The position numbers were made by a program, and so were the translations under genes. Positions 1-10,231 of a stretch of 64,000 nt of DNA are shown here, piece after piece. Under the pieces are notes generated by a model. It did not search any database, was not told where the DNA came from, and saw only the letters and a program-made list of their open reading frames with translations. The stretch is taken from assembly GCA_032768795.1 (NCBI GenBank), contig CP136490.1, positions 4,030,001-4,094,000 on the forward strand, given 5' to 3'. How positions within the stretch are numbered: the first letter of the stretch is position 1; each line of letters opens with the position of its first letter. This DNA is from Tremella fuciformis (taxonomy: Eukaryota > Basidiomycota > Tremellomycetes > Tremellales > Tremellaceae).

Positions 1-897
1 CGCCTCGCCCAACTCGTCCTTCTTGTGGATTCAGTACATGTCGTTCCTGCTGCAGCTGCACGAGGTCGAGAAGGCTCGACGTCTCGGCCGTCAGGCGCTC
101 GAGAAGATCGCCTACCGCGAAGAAGGCGAGAAGCTCAATGTATGGATGGCGCTCGTCAACCTGGAGCTCGGGTTCGGGACGGAAGACACCGCCGAGAAAG
201 TCTTCAAGGAGGCTGTGCAGTACAACGACGCCCGATCGGTCTACACGCGATACGCCGAGGCGCTGGCGGCTGCTGGCAAGGGTGACGCCACTGAAGAGGT
301 ACACAAGAAGATCGTCAAGAAGTTCTCGGCGTATCCCGACTCGTGGACCAAGTTCGCCGAGTTCTACCTTGCCAAGGGCGAGGTGGATGCCGCTCGAGCT
401 TTGCTGCCCCGTGCGATGAAATCGCTCGACAAGTCCAAACGTGAGTCCAGCTGAAAACAGGTCGGATAATAGCTGACGGCTAGATGTCGAGACGATCGAG
501 CGCATGGCGATCCTGGAGTTCAAGCACGGCGAGCCAGAGCGCGGCAAGACCCTCTTTGAAGGTCTGGTCGATCGGTATCCCAAACGACTGGACCTCTGGT
601 CGGTCTATATCGACCAGCTTGCCAAACTTGGAGATGCTCAGGGCTGCCGCGCACTGTTCGAGCGGGCGCTGCAGCAGAAGCTCACCTCGAAAAAGGCCAA
701 GTGAGCTTCCATTACCTATACTAACAGCAAGCTGACAACATAGGTTCTTGTTCAAGAAATGGCTGGGTGTGGAGACGAGAATAGGGGATGCCAAGGGGCA
801 GGAAGCGGCCAAGGAGGCCGCGCGAGACTGGGTCGCACGGAATGTCAAGCCCGAGTCTGGGGACGAAAACGATGAAGACGAGGAGGACGAGGAGTGA
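1..897 (+). CDS. RRP5: rRNA biogenesis protein RRP5, C-terminal part (partial)
   Basis: Only the 3' end of the gene is in the window; it is open at the left edge in the frame starting at base 2. Two short introns (441-483 and 701-743, GTGAG..TAG, each with a GCTGAC branch site) are removed to give a continuous C-terminus. The protein is a run of HAT/TPR-like helical repeats, starting with SPNSSFLWIQYMSF and including LEFKHGEPERGKTLFE, and it ends in an acidic Glu/Asp tail. That matches the C-terminal HAT domain of Rrp5, the large nucleolar protein needed for both 18S and 5.8S rRNA maturation. The N-terminal S1 RNA-binding repeats must lie upstream. The identity rests on motif recall, not a search. 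Confidence 0.88.
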
Positions 898-1139
898 TCG
901 CTTATTGGTGTTTCTTCACACCATTAACCATTTTACTTGCATGCAGCATCGGTTCACCAGTTTCAGGAGCTGGCAATGCACACTGATGTGCATGGCATGC
1001 GGACAGGACAATGCTACAGTGCAAATGCAATACGAATGCGAAAATGTGGGGATATGCGTACAGATAAAACCTGAACCTGGAGAACGACAGAGGGTGACGC
1101 ATATTGTGGTGTGGAAGGAAGGATTGTAATGTAGTACAG

Positions 1140-2278
1140 CTAGTAGTCGTCCATCTCTTCGTCACTATCGACGACTACTCGTCAGCTCGACTGGCAAATG
1201 AGAGCTGGAAAGCTGACCCGCCGGCATCTGCGCTGTCCCGCTGACAGCGGCACTGCTGCCCATCGAGCCCGGTACAGAGATGATGCTCTTCTGCGGACTG
1301 GCCGAGGAAATGGGAGACGAGTCGCCCGCTTGCTGAGGCGGCTGGCCGAGCCTGCTTGGCCCAGGTGCAGGACGAGCGAATCCAGTCGGCGTAGCTGCTC
1401 GTCAGCCTGCAGTCCTACTCGACCAGGCAAGCAGTCGAGAGAACGTACCTGTACCAGAAGCCACCGCCGAGCCGAGCTTCTTCTTGCCGCTCGGACTGGA
1501 CTTGTTGGGTGACCTGCCGCGCTTGCTGCCGTTGGCCGAGCCATTTGTAGTAGGTCCCGCCCCTGCACCATCAGCTGCACGGCCGAAAAGAAGGAGAACG
1601 GGGAAGACCCACGCTTTGACGCACTGCTCTTCTTGGTTCCTACACTCTCTTCCGAATCTGCCTCGCTCGGCTGATAGTAGGGCGAGCTTGATCGTTCCGT
1701 CGTGCCCAGCCGAGCTTTCGCCGCTGCTGTCCGAGCTCCACGCCGGGTTGACCCGTTCAATCCGAGGCAACTCGACAGATGTGGTGCGTAGCGGTTCGAA
1801 GTGACCTGAGCGTCAGGATTGACTCCGCATTCTGATCAGGGGCACTCACCTGTCGGCGGCAGACGAGACACTCGAAGAAGACGTTTCCGCTGCTATCCAT
1901 CTTCCCGCTACCTGACCCTATGCCAGTCGCTCCCCCCGTCCCTTTCTCGGGGCCAGAGGGATAGCCGGCCGTCCTGTCGGGAGCTGCATAAGTCGATGGA
2001 CCAGCTGCTGGTCCGAGCGGCTGATGCGTTCGGCAGCTAGGTATCGTCAGCGATCACGCCGTCTTGCTATGCAGGCTCAGACCTACTTTGTGCCGCAGAC
2101 GGCGCAGGGTTGGCGCCCGCGCACGATCTCTTTATGTGCGACGATAGTGGTCGTCAAGATAAGATCGTCCAGCAGGTCGTTGAAGATCTCACCCGCCTTC
2201 CCTTCAGCTATGTATAATATCCCCTTCATCCTGGGTGCTCACCGCTGCGCGGATCTCCTCTCGTCTGGCATCGCTCAT
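1140..2278 (-). CDS. SGF11: SAGA-associated factor 11 (deubiquitinase module)
   Basis: Reading the minus strand from the ATG at 2278, the exons join to a small protein. It opens with an N-terminal helix (GEIFNDLLDDLIL) of the type that docks Sgf11 to Sus1/Ubp8/Sgf73. Then comes a C2HC zinc finger (FFECLVCRRQ, intron, VTSNRYAPHLSSCLG), followed by LNGSTRRGAR, which is highly characteristic of Sgf11. After that is a Ser/Lys-rich tail ending VVDSDEEMDDY. There are about six introns, most with CTGAC branch sites; the exact first acceptor is uncertain. Sgf11 helps the SAGA coactivator remove ubiquitin from histone H2B. The gene is divergent to the annexin gene and its 3' end lies 242 bp from RRP5. 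Confidence 0.85.
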
Positions 2279-2715
2279 AGTGGTCGTCTGCAGCTCAAGG
2301 GGATTTGCAATGACCTGTTGGGTGATGGAACGGAGGCCGATGGAATATCCGGGTTATCAGGTGGTCTTTCGACGGGATTGACCGTCTTGGGAGCTGATCT
2401 CGTGGTGTCGTTAGCTTGCCTATGTACCGCCCAGAACCTGTATGAGACTAATCAGTTCTTGTCTCTGAAGGTGGACATGCAGACCAGAGGGGTTCAGGAA
2501 CAGGATCAAAGCTCGACACGTGGTTGTCACGCGGCGATAGCCGAGAGCGAGCCAAGACAAAGGGTCCGAGCACCGAGTCCGGCATAGCACGGGCGTAGCA
2601 TAGCCCCTGGTCGTCAAGAGGAAAGATCGTCATCCATCATCACACAGCACACACAGCTTGATCACACGACAGTCACAGTGGCGACTCCCCTTCTCCATCT
2701 AATCGCTCGATCGAC
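2279..2715. promoter_or_regulatory. Divergent intergenic region SGF11 / annexin
   Basis: About 437 bp separates the two divergent start codons and must hold both promoters. I see no gene, tRNA or obvious repeat here. The last 60 bp before the annexin ATG are rich in CACACA/TCACAG, as is common in fungal 5' leaders. Confidence 0.5.
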
Positions 2716-4334
2716 ATGTACAACCAGTATCAGCAACAACAGTACGGCGCCCCTCCACCCGGCCAGTACGGCGCTCCTCCGCCCCAAGTGCCATACGGCC
2801 AACAGCCATACACACCTCCTCGGCCGGGCCCACAGGGATATGGCCCGCCACAAGGAGGATACTACAATCAGCAGCTGCCACAAGAGCCGTACGGCGCTTC
2901 TCCTCCAGGTCAATATGGCGCTCCGCCTGGGCAGTACGGCGCCCCTCCCGCCCCGCCTGGACAGTATGGCGCTCCCCCTTCTCAGCCATACGGCGCGCCG
3001 CCCTTTCAGCCTCAGCAGCAGCCGTATGGTGCTCCTCCGCCAGGACCGCAAGGGCAGTACGGCGCGCCATCGCCTCAGCCGGCGTTTGGGGGTCCGCAAG
3101 GAAGCACAGGCGGCGGACCGAGATACCTCGGTGTGACCATCCCCGCGCCGCCGCCTGCCGTACCAGTGACCAATCTGCCAGGGTACAATGCGCAATTCGA
3201 CGCGGAGAGAATACGCAAGGCGACCAAGGTCAGCTCGCGGCCTTCCTGCCAGTATCACGAGCTGATGCGCAGGGATTCGGGACAGACGAAAGTACCCTCA
3301 TCAACACCCTCGCCCCACTCGATGCTTTCCAGATCGACGTTCTCGCTCGGACGTACGAGCAGCAGACGGGCAGGTCTCTGCAGAAAGAACTGGAGAAGGA
3401 GCTGTCCGGCTGGGTCGAGTACACCCTTGTCCTGCTTGCGCTTGGCCCGTTGCACGGCGATTTGCACCTCCTTCACCGGGCCTGCCGCGGTGCCGGGACG
3501 CACGAGGACCTATTGAACGAGGTTTTGCTTTGTAGGACAAACGAGGAGATATTCCTTCTAAAAGAAGGGTTCAAAAGGGTCTACAACAAGGATCTCATCC
3601 AGACGGTTCGAGGCGAGCTCAGCATGAAGACCGAGCGGTAAGTCTTGACAGCGCGGTAGACTTGCATGCTGAATGTTCAGCATGTTCAACATGGCGTTGA
3701 GTGGCACCAGGGATGAGTCTCCATACGTCAATCACCAGGCGGTGCAGCAAGATGTCGAGACGCTCTACAGAGCCGGCCCCGGCAAGATCGGAACGGTGTG
3801 TGGCTCACGTTGCACGACCCGTCAGGGGGCTGATGGTCAGGACGAGATCGCGATATGCGGCATCCTTCTATCGCGATCTGACGCCCATCTGCAGGCGATC
3901 GCCCAGCAGTTTCCCCAACGACATCGTGTCACGTTGTCGCATATGTGAGTTTATCCGCAGGCGAGGATCTCACAAGCTGACACACAGGATCAAATCTGAA
4001 TTTTCTGGCCACATGGCAGATGCCTTGCTGTACATCGCCGAGAAGTTCGAAGCAGATGGTCAAGGTGTGAATCGCGATGCCAACATGCTGGAGCGAGCCA
4101 TGGCCGGTGCAGGTACCAAAGATGAACGCATGTGGGTGATTGATTACCTGGGAGGCCCAAACTGACCAGCTCAGGATCTATCGGATCGTCAGGGCTCACT
4201 GGGACCGCCCTCGATTTGGTGCAATCAAGAACCAGTTCCAAACCAATTACGGTCGGACGTTGAAGCGGAGAGTCGAGAGCGAGACGACGGGCAAGTACGA
4301 GAAGGCCCTCGTGGCGATTATCGACATGAATTAG
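2716..4334 (+). CDS. Annexin with QYGAPP-repeat N-terminus
   Basis: Annexins bind acidic membrane phospholipids in a calcium-dependent way. The N-terminal 140 residues are low-complexity Gln/Tyr/Gly/Pro with repeated QYGAPP. Five introns (3229-3272, 3638-3680, 3796-3840, 3945-3987, 4132-4174) are removed to give annexin core repeats. The first repeat keeps the GFGTDES calcium loop and a later one reads GAGTKDERM; the second is GAGTHEDLL and the third GKIGTDEI. The C-terminus is GKYEKALVAIIDMN. The tail resembles the Gly/Tyr/Pro-rich tails of annexin A7/A11 and of fungal ANXC3-type proteins. Which calcium sites are functional cannot be judged by eye. Confidence 0.93.
2740..3075 (+). repeat. 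In-frame QYGAPP-type codon repeats in annexin
   Basis: Roughly ten copies of an 18-nt unit encode (Q/P)YGAPP, with variable spacing and Gln/Pro runs between them. Synonymous changes between copies suggest that selection acts on the peptide repeat and not on the DNA. Such a Tyr/Gly/Pro-rich tail could phase-separate (inference). Confidence 0.75.
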
Positions 4335-4581
4335 GGTCGAGAGAGACGACGATGCGGCTAGATCTCAGACGGCTAGTGGAGTAGTGATATGTAGTGATCT
4401 TTGTCAGTGTCCAACCTAGACGAAATGTATTGGGAGATGGGTATTGGGAGTTGGGGGGTAGTATTCCGGGGTATAGGGGAGATGTGATGCATTGGTGTGG
4501 TGATACAGTATGATACATCTGCCTGAGCTGTGAGCTTGACTCCGCAAGTGCATGAAGACCTAGCTCACCTCGAATCAGCGT

Positions 4582-4913
4582 CTAGAAAACCGGAACGAGC
4601 GCAGAGCCCCAACTGGACCGCAGGAAGACGACGCCGGCAGCAAAGAGTCCAACAGCCCGAGCGATTCTGCAGTCAGCACCTCTACTCTTCGTTCTTTCGG
4701 GAGGTAGACATCTCTACTGGCTCTCCTCACACTCTCTCGCCTCGGCGGGATTGAGGTCGACAGCTCGGTGACTCACTTGAGGTTCTCCTCCCGATACTGC
4801 GGCGCAACAATCTGCGACCGCCAGAACCCGCGAATCACATCGAGTGCTCCTGGCGATTGAGGCTCTCCCGCCGGGCCGAGATAAGCAGGCTGTACGCGAT
4901 TCGGCTGGGACAT
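4582..4913 (-). CDS. Small single-pass membrane protein, TOM-subunit-like
   Basis: Two minus-strand exons (4913-4777 and 4666-4582) join in frame across a 110-nt intron with GTGAGT and CTGACTGCAG ends, giving exactly 73 codons plus stop. The product starts MSQPNRVQPAYLGPAGEPQ, has a helical linker (FWRSQIVAPQYREENLK) and ends with a hydrophobic segment (AVGLFAAGVVFL) and a short tail. Small proteins with one C-terminal anchor of this shape include the Tom5/Tom6 subunits of the mitochondrial outer-membrane import pore. That assignment is a guess from layout. The gene itself is supported by the exact frame-preserving splice. Confidence 0.55.
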
Positions 4914-5117
4914 GTTGATTTGCGGATGCTGAGGTGATGCTACGCAAGCTGAGTATCGAAAACTCGTCGGTGGTCATGCTGGGCGGGAGGCGGCGATTAC
5001 CGGCAGGAGAGCCTTGTGGCACTCGCCGCTACCCCACTTTCCCCCACCCTGACCCTCCACTTGAGTAGACTGGCTGGAGATGTTCTTTTCGCCTCTCGAC
5101 GACTCCAGAGAGAAAGG
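4914..5117. promoter_or_regulatory. Divergent promoter, TOM-like / PITH genes
   Basis: 204 bp lies between two divergent start codons. No other feature is visible. Confidence 0.4.
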
Positions 5118-6073
5118 ATGAGCTGCTCCCATGATCACCATGAGCACGGTGGGGATGGACATGGACACGGGCACGGGCACGGCCACTCGCACGATGTGCC
5201 GCTCGACGCTGGACCCCAAGATAGCCTATACGCCCAGATAGACCTGGAGCATGTTGTGGCGCTCAACGCGGCAGGCGGTGGCGAGTCCGGCAAGAATGTC
5301 ATCAAGTGGGTCTGCCCCCCTTGACTCTATCTACGCTCGCTGATGGCAGACCGTGGGCCGATAGAGAAGACGAGGAACGGGTAAGAGTCTCACTCCGGCA
5401 AGCCCACTTCGGTAGCTCAGACTGATGGCAGTATTGCGAAAGCGACGCGGACGACACCATGATCATCAAGAGTGAGCCTTGCTTCGAATCAGCTGTTGAC
5501 CCGCTATCTCCGAGCTGACAATGTAGTCCCTTTCAATTCGAGCGTGTCCATCCGGTCAATCACCATCAAGGCCGGCCCGTCAGGCCGCACGCCCTCGGCT
5601 GTCCGAATAGCGAGTCCCGTTCTTTCCCGTCTGCACGGTGGCTGACGGCAGTTCCGCGATCGTCCCGAGATGGATTTCTCAGACTGCGAGGCCGCGGAGC
5701 CGACACAAGCCATCGACATGATAGAGCAGAGGCAAGGCGTCGAGTACCCCGTCAAGTGAGTCTTTCGCATCTACCGAGCGACGGCCGCTGATGTACCTAT
5801 AGAGCCGCCAAATTTGCCGGCGTTACCTCTCTTACGCTCTTCTTCCCTGGGAACACATCTGATGGGGAGGAAGACACTACGCGGGTGTTCTACATTGCCT
5901 TGAGGGGCACACATCAGGCTGTGGGTCGATCGAAGTGATACGTATTTCTGGAAGGGTGCTGAGGGTAGCTGCCCGCCCGACCCGGTATCATCCTCTACGA
6001 GGCGGCTGCCAGGCCGCAAGACCATCCGACCAAGGCGATGTCGGATGCCCAAGGCTTCCGGCAGGGCTTCTAG
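5118..6073 (+). CDS. PITH-domain (DUF1000) protein with His-rich N-terminus
   Basis: Seven exons (introns 5306-5349, 5381-5431, 5472-5526, 5610-5651, 5756-5802, 5921-5968) sum to 222 codons. The PITH fold, also found at the C-terminus of thioredoxin-like TXNL1, which binds the proteasome, is recognisable from YAQIDLEHVVALN, then SDADDTMIIKIPFNSSVSIR, VTSLTLFFPGN, and the end GIILYEAAARPQDH. No thioredoxin domain is present, so this is the stand-alone PITHD1-type. The first 26 residues form a striking His/Gly run (GHGHGHGHGHSHD), a likely metal-binding stretch. The fourth intron is GC-AG (GCGAGT at 5610). It is divergent to the small TOM-like gene. Confidence 0.88.
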
Positions 6074-6279
6074 TGGCCCATCACATATTGGGCACCACAT
6101 TCACATGTAAGATATGGACTCGAGGTCAAGGTAGACTTCGTCTACCGGAACAACAAAGCATCATATCATACGAAAACTCGAGCCTCAGCTCCATGCCCAA
6201 CACCATGTACACACATCTCGTCATCACACACAAGCCATCCACATGCAGGTTACATATCGTATGTCCCATAACTTAAGTC

Positions 6280-9200
6280 TTAGGCACCCCATGCTGGGTC
6301 GCCGTCGAGCCTCTTCTCGCTAGCTGCCGGGGCTAGCTGCACTGTCTCCGCAGCTGCCGGTCCTCCAGCCTGCTGGGGACTCACCTGCTCAACAGCAGGT
6401 CCGTCGGGAGGACGCAAGTATCCCTCGTCCACCGGTGGCAAACCAGCCACAGTCATCGGGGCCGGCCCAATCGGTCCACCACCTCCAATACTGGACAAGC
6501 GCCTGGCCCGCTCGACCCTGACTTCCTGCTCCACTCCCTGCTTGATATCGCCCACCGACTCGCCGCCCGCATGCTCCCGATCGGCCTTGCTGCTCATCTT
6601 CATCCACAGCATCATTGCACCACCCGCCTTCTTCCCAGACACCTCGTCGACATTACGGCCCACCTCGCGGGCAAGGTCGCGGTCGTACCACCCGGCCAAG
6701 GAGCACAAGGGGGGCCGCTCATCCTGCAGATCCCGAGTGAGATACCCTTCCGCCTCCGCCTTGGCTCGGTCGCGCCGCCGCACTTCGCGCCATTTCTCAA
6801 GCGCAGAGGTGTACTTGGTGTCCCACTCGGCTCGCCGAGCGGTCCATTTGAGCAGCGCGCCGTCTCCGTGAATACGGCCGATGTGGTCTCTCAGCTCGGG
6901 CTGCAGTGCGGGAATCATCTCGATGGGCTCGAAAGGCCGTATCTTGCCCTGGGTCGATACGCGCTCTGACACGATGCTGCCTGCTCCGAAGGGCGGCTCG
7001 GCGCCGTTCACGGTGACGATGCCAGTCGATGGCCCGGCGTCTTTGGCAGCTGATGTCTCCCGGTCGTCGCATTCGTCGTCCGTCGAGGAAGAGGCTTCCG
7101 ATTCGACATCCTGCTCCGGCACGGGCTCAGCGTTGGCTGCCTGAGCAGCTCGCGAGTCGATGATCGGCTGTGTCAGATCGAGGACTGACGGCACTCTGCT
7201 CGGTGCCGCGCTCGTCGTTGGCGAAGTAGTCCTCGTCATTGAGGTCGAGTTCGATGCGGTTCCATTGGTGGCCGGCTTTGAGGATGTGGACATCATCGTG
7301 GACTGGGGAGACTGGTGAATCCTTTGACCATGCTTAGCTCGGCGAGTTTTCGCTTCGACAGCTTTCGCAGCGGCGGTAAATGCCCAGATGTTGAAGCTAT
7401 TCCGTCAGCTGCCGCTAATCGAAGATGGGTCAGCTCACTTTGCGCATGCACGGTACATGTATTTGGCACTCCTCGACCAGCTCAGCGTGGGCACGACGTG
7501 GCAGCAGCCCTGGTATATTTGCAGGTGTACTTTTGTAGGCGGATACTTGGCCACCAGTGCTGCTTGGTCGGGATACTCTGCCAAGGTACCCGAAGCTGGG
7601 GCATATTTGACGGGATCGGCAGCTTTGTGAGCAAGATAGATGATCTATGTCGTGAGCCATATCGTCTCAGCGAGCGGCTTGGACGGACCTCATCGCGTAG
7701 CAGCTCTCCGCCTCCACCAAGGATCAGCAATGGGCACAGCCCACCGAGAGAGCCCTGATTGATGGGTGACACCAGGGGATGAGTCATGAGGTTATTTGGA
7801 CTGGAGTCTTAGCTCTGCATCGGTATGAGGGGAGCGCGTACCAGTACATCTGTATCTGCTCATCGAAGTGCTCGTCGTCACCATGAGGCATCTTGACGGT
7901 CACTCCGTCTCCAGGCAGTGGAGGCCAAGCTACACTGGGCTTGTAATGAAACCTGCTCCTTCAGCTCGGGATTTCTCTCTCATCGACCTCGCGTTCACCC
8001 ATATCCCGGTATGAAGTCGCCTGAGCCATCCCCGCCTATACTGGGGCAAGAATGTGTCAAGTCAACCCATGGGCTGATCAAGCTCGCCCCAGCCGGCATG
8101 GGCAAGCCCATCTCGCGGATCAGAACCAGGAGAGACAATGCCATGCCCGCGCCTGCCGAGTCGCCCATGACCACAATCGATGTCGGCAGGATGGGCCTGT
8201 GGGCCCCTTCGGGAGGATCGATGAGGTAGAGGTACGCGGCTAACGCGTCGAGTAAGCCGCATGGCTTTGTGTAAGTCATAGCCGTTCGCTTGGCTACAAC
8301 AAGACTCACGAATGGATATTGGGGAGCTAATCGGTATGCGACGCAGAACGCCCGAGCCCCGGCTTTGCGTACATGTCGCGACACCTGGTAGCGATGCGTA
8401 TCTAGACTGGAGAAGAAGTATGCACCGCCTGTTGCGTTAGATCTCAAAATGATTGTAGGACAGGCCGGAGACTCTAACCGTGAATATAAAGGATGACTCG
8501 TTCTCCCACCACGGCGTGACCGGTGTTGTCGCGCACGCTACCTAGAGTAGCTGTCCTGCGTGGCAGATAGCTCCACGCTGTGGAAGTGGGCGTGACGGGA
8601 GTGGCCGGCTGAGTGCTGGAGGAAGCATTCCCCTCAGGCAAGCTCGTCGTAGATGCACTCGTCGCCGTCCGTCGCAAGTAGTCCTTCTGCATCTACGCGG
8701 GTCAGCTCATCCTCCAAGTCTATTTTTCTTGCTGTAAGCTGAACCTACCTCGATCCACTCGCCCTCTAGGTTTCTGCCTCGAACTTGCCACCACCTGCTG
8801 CCTCCCACAAGCTTCAGACCTCCGCCTCTACCCCCATCGGGTCCATAGCCCCCAAGATGCTGCTCGAGTATACCAGCAGCCCTCGTGATCGTTTCATCCG
8901 GTATACTGGCGACGTCTCGCTTGACCCAGTCTCCTTATTAGCTATTTTGCTGATAATGCTAAGATGCAGCTCACAAGGTGTAGGAATTGGCATAGCGGTG
9001 AATCCCTGCACCTCTTCGACGCCATGGTGACTTGCAAAGTCGATAAATCTTCTGACGACTTTGAGCCCTTCCTCGTATGTCAGTTGATCCTCAGGACCGG
9101 CACCGGGCCCGCCCTCCTTGAGCGACTTGCGAGCCTGCTTGGACCGTTTGCGCGAGTGGAGCAGGTGGGTGAAGAAGGTGGACACCACCGTGGGCGTGGT

Positions 9201-9326
9201 CGCCAGTGCCACGGACGGTGTGCCGAAAGAAGAGGGCATGTCGAGGTCGTCGGGCGCCTCTTGCCGCAGGGCGATTGCGGGCAAATAATGCGAGAAGAAG
9301 TGACTGATGGAGTGGTCGTCTGACAT
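6280..9326 (-). CDS. HSL-type alpha/beta hydrolase (esterase/lipase) with long C-terminal extension
   Basis: The gene is assembled from about eight minus-strand exons; the start is MSDDHSISHFFSHYL at 9326. The N-terminal part is helical. The catalytic domain shows the oxyanion-hole motif ILYIHG|GAYFF, split by an intron, then ARAFCVAYRLAPQYPF, the nucleophile elbow GDSAG near 8160 and SPWVDLTHSCPS. The acid region is LILGGGGELLRDE and the His region is QIYQGCCHVVP. These are hallmarks of the hormone-sensitive-lipase / arylacetamide-deacetylase family (alpha/beta-hydrolase 3). After the catalytic His the reading frame continues through one more intron (about 7397-7440) into a Ser/Thr/Pro- and charge-rich tail of about 350 residues, ending at 6280. 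The substrate is unknown. The protein is about 900 residues. Confidence 0.8.
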
Positions 9327-10231
9327 TTTGGGTCGCTCTCTCTATGACGTTCGCTGTCGGTCACCTCCACCCGGTTTTAGCGGCGACTGTTGCCGGCATG
9401 GAGCGTCTCGGAAATGGCCCTGGACGAGCTGGCGATGTCGACAAACTACTTTGCAGTATCGAACGTTCAGCAACGTCGACATGAAGACCGCCAAGCAGTT
9501 CCCACGGCACTGCATGCCGACGCGACCCCATGCTTCTTCCAGGCCTTTTCCTGGCCGCATCGTGCGATCGTGTGTTCAGGAGGGCTTGTCTGACGGGACC
9601 ACGACCCCCGACCGCACTCGCCCCTCCTATCGTCCCTCCTATCGTGGATAATCGCGCGAGCGGCACGCTGACATTTGTGCACATTACTCGACACTTCTGC
9701 TATGCTTGCTTGTATCGTGTATCGAGGACTGACTTCTGATAGTGGTCACCGGTGATGATGAAACAGGTACAGTTGTCCAGAACCAAGGAGTGGGGGAAAG
9801 GGGGAGGTCCGAGTCCGGGACGAGGGGGACAGAGCGTCATTTCGAGGTCAATGCGCGTAACATTGGGAACCAGTCTGATCACTTCCATCCATCGGCCAGC
9901 TCTGATGCACATCTCTCAATCTCATTGTCGCCCACATGAGCATCGCATTCCTCGATATGCTCGTAGGACGACCCACAGTCATCCTGGCGACCACACCCAG
10001 TCTCGTGTCGGCACAGCCTTTCGCGTACGAGGGCCCCCTTTGACCGCTTGGAGGTGCGAGCCCCCCGTCTGTCGGTCTGTCATTCGTGGTTAGGCCGCTC
10101 GCCACCCCTTGTACCTGATGCCAGAGGCCTCCTCGACCACTGTCGACAAGTCAGTGCGGGACAACACTCTCTTCATGTTGCTATAGCTCTCCCTCTCACG
10201 TCTCGAGAATCCTCCGCGAGATCGACGTTCG
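9327..10231. other. 905-bp divergent intergenic region
   Basis: This is the space between the divergent hydrolase and channel genes. It holds a perfect 12-bp tandem duplication (CCCTCCTATCGT at 9622-9633 and 9634-9645). There is also an ATG at about 9936, a candidate upstream exon for the channel gene, though I found no convincing splice joining it. No tRNA or transposon ends were seen. Confidence 0.4.

Noticed and set aside
2740..3075. CRISPR-like direct repeats
   Set aside because: The repeats are in-frame codons for QYGAPP in the annexin tail, without spacers. The genome is eukaryotic.
9936..10047. Upstream signal-peptide exon for the CSC1-like gene (MSIAFLDML...)
   Set aside because: The frame stops before 10048, and no GT-AG pair that I tried joins it to the 10232 frame with a sensible protein.
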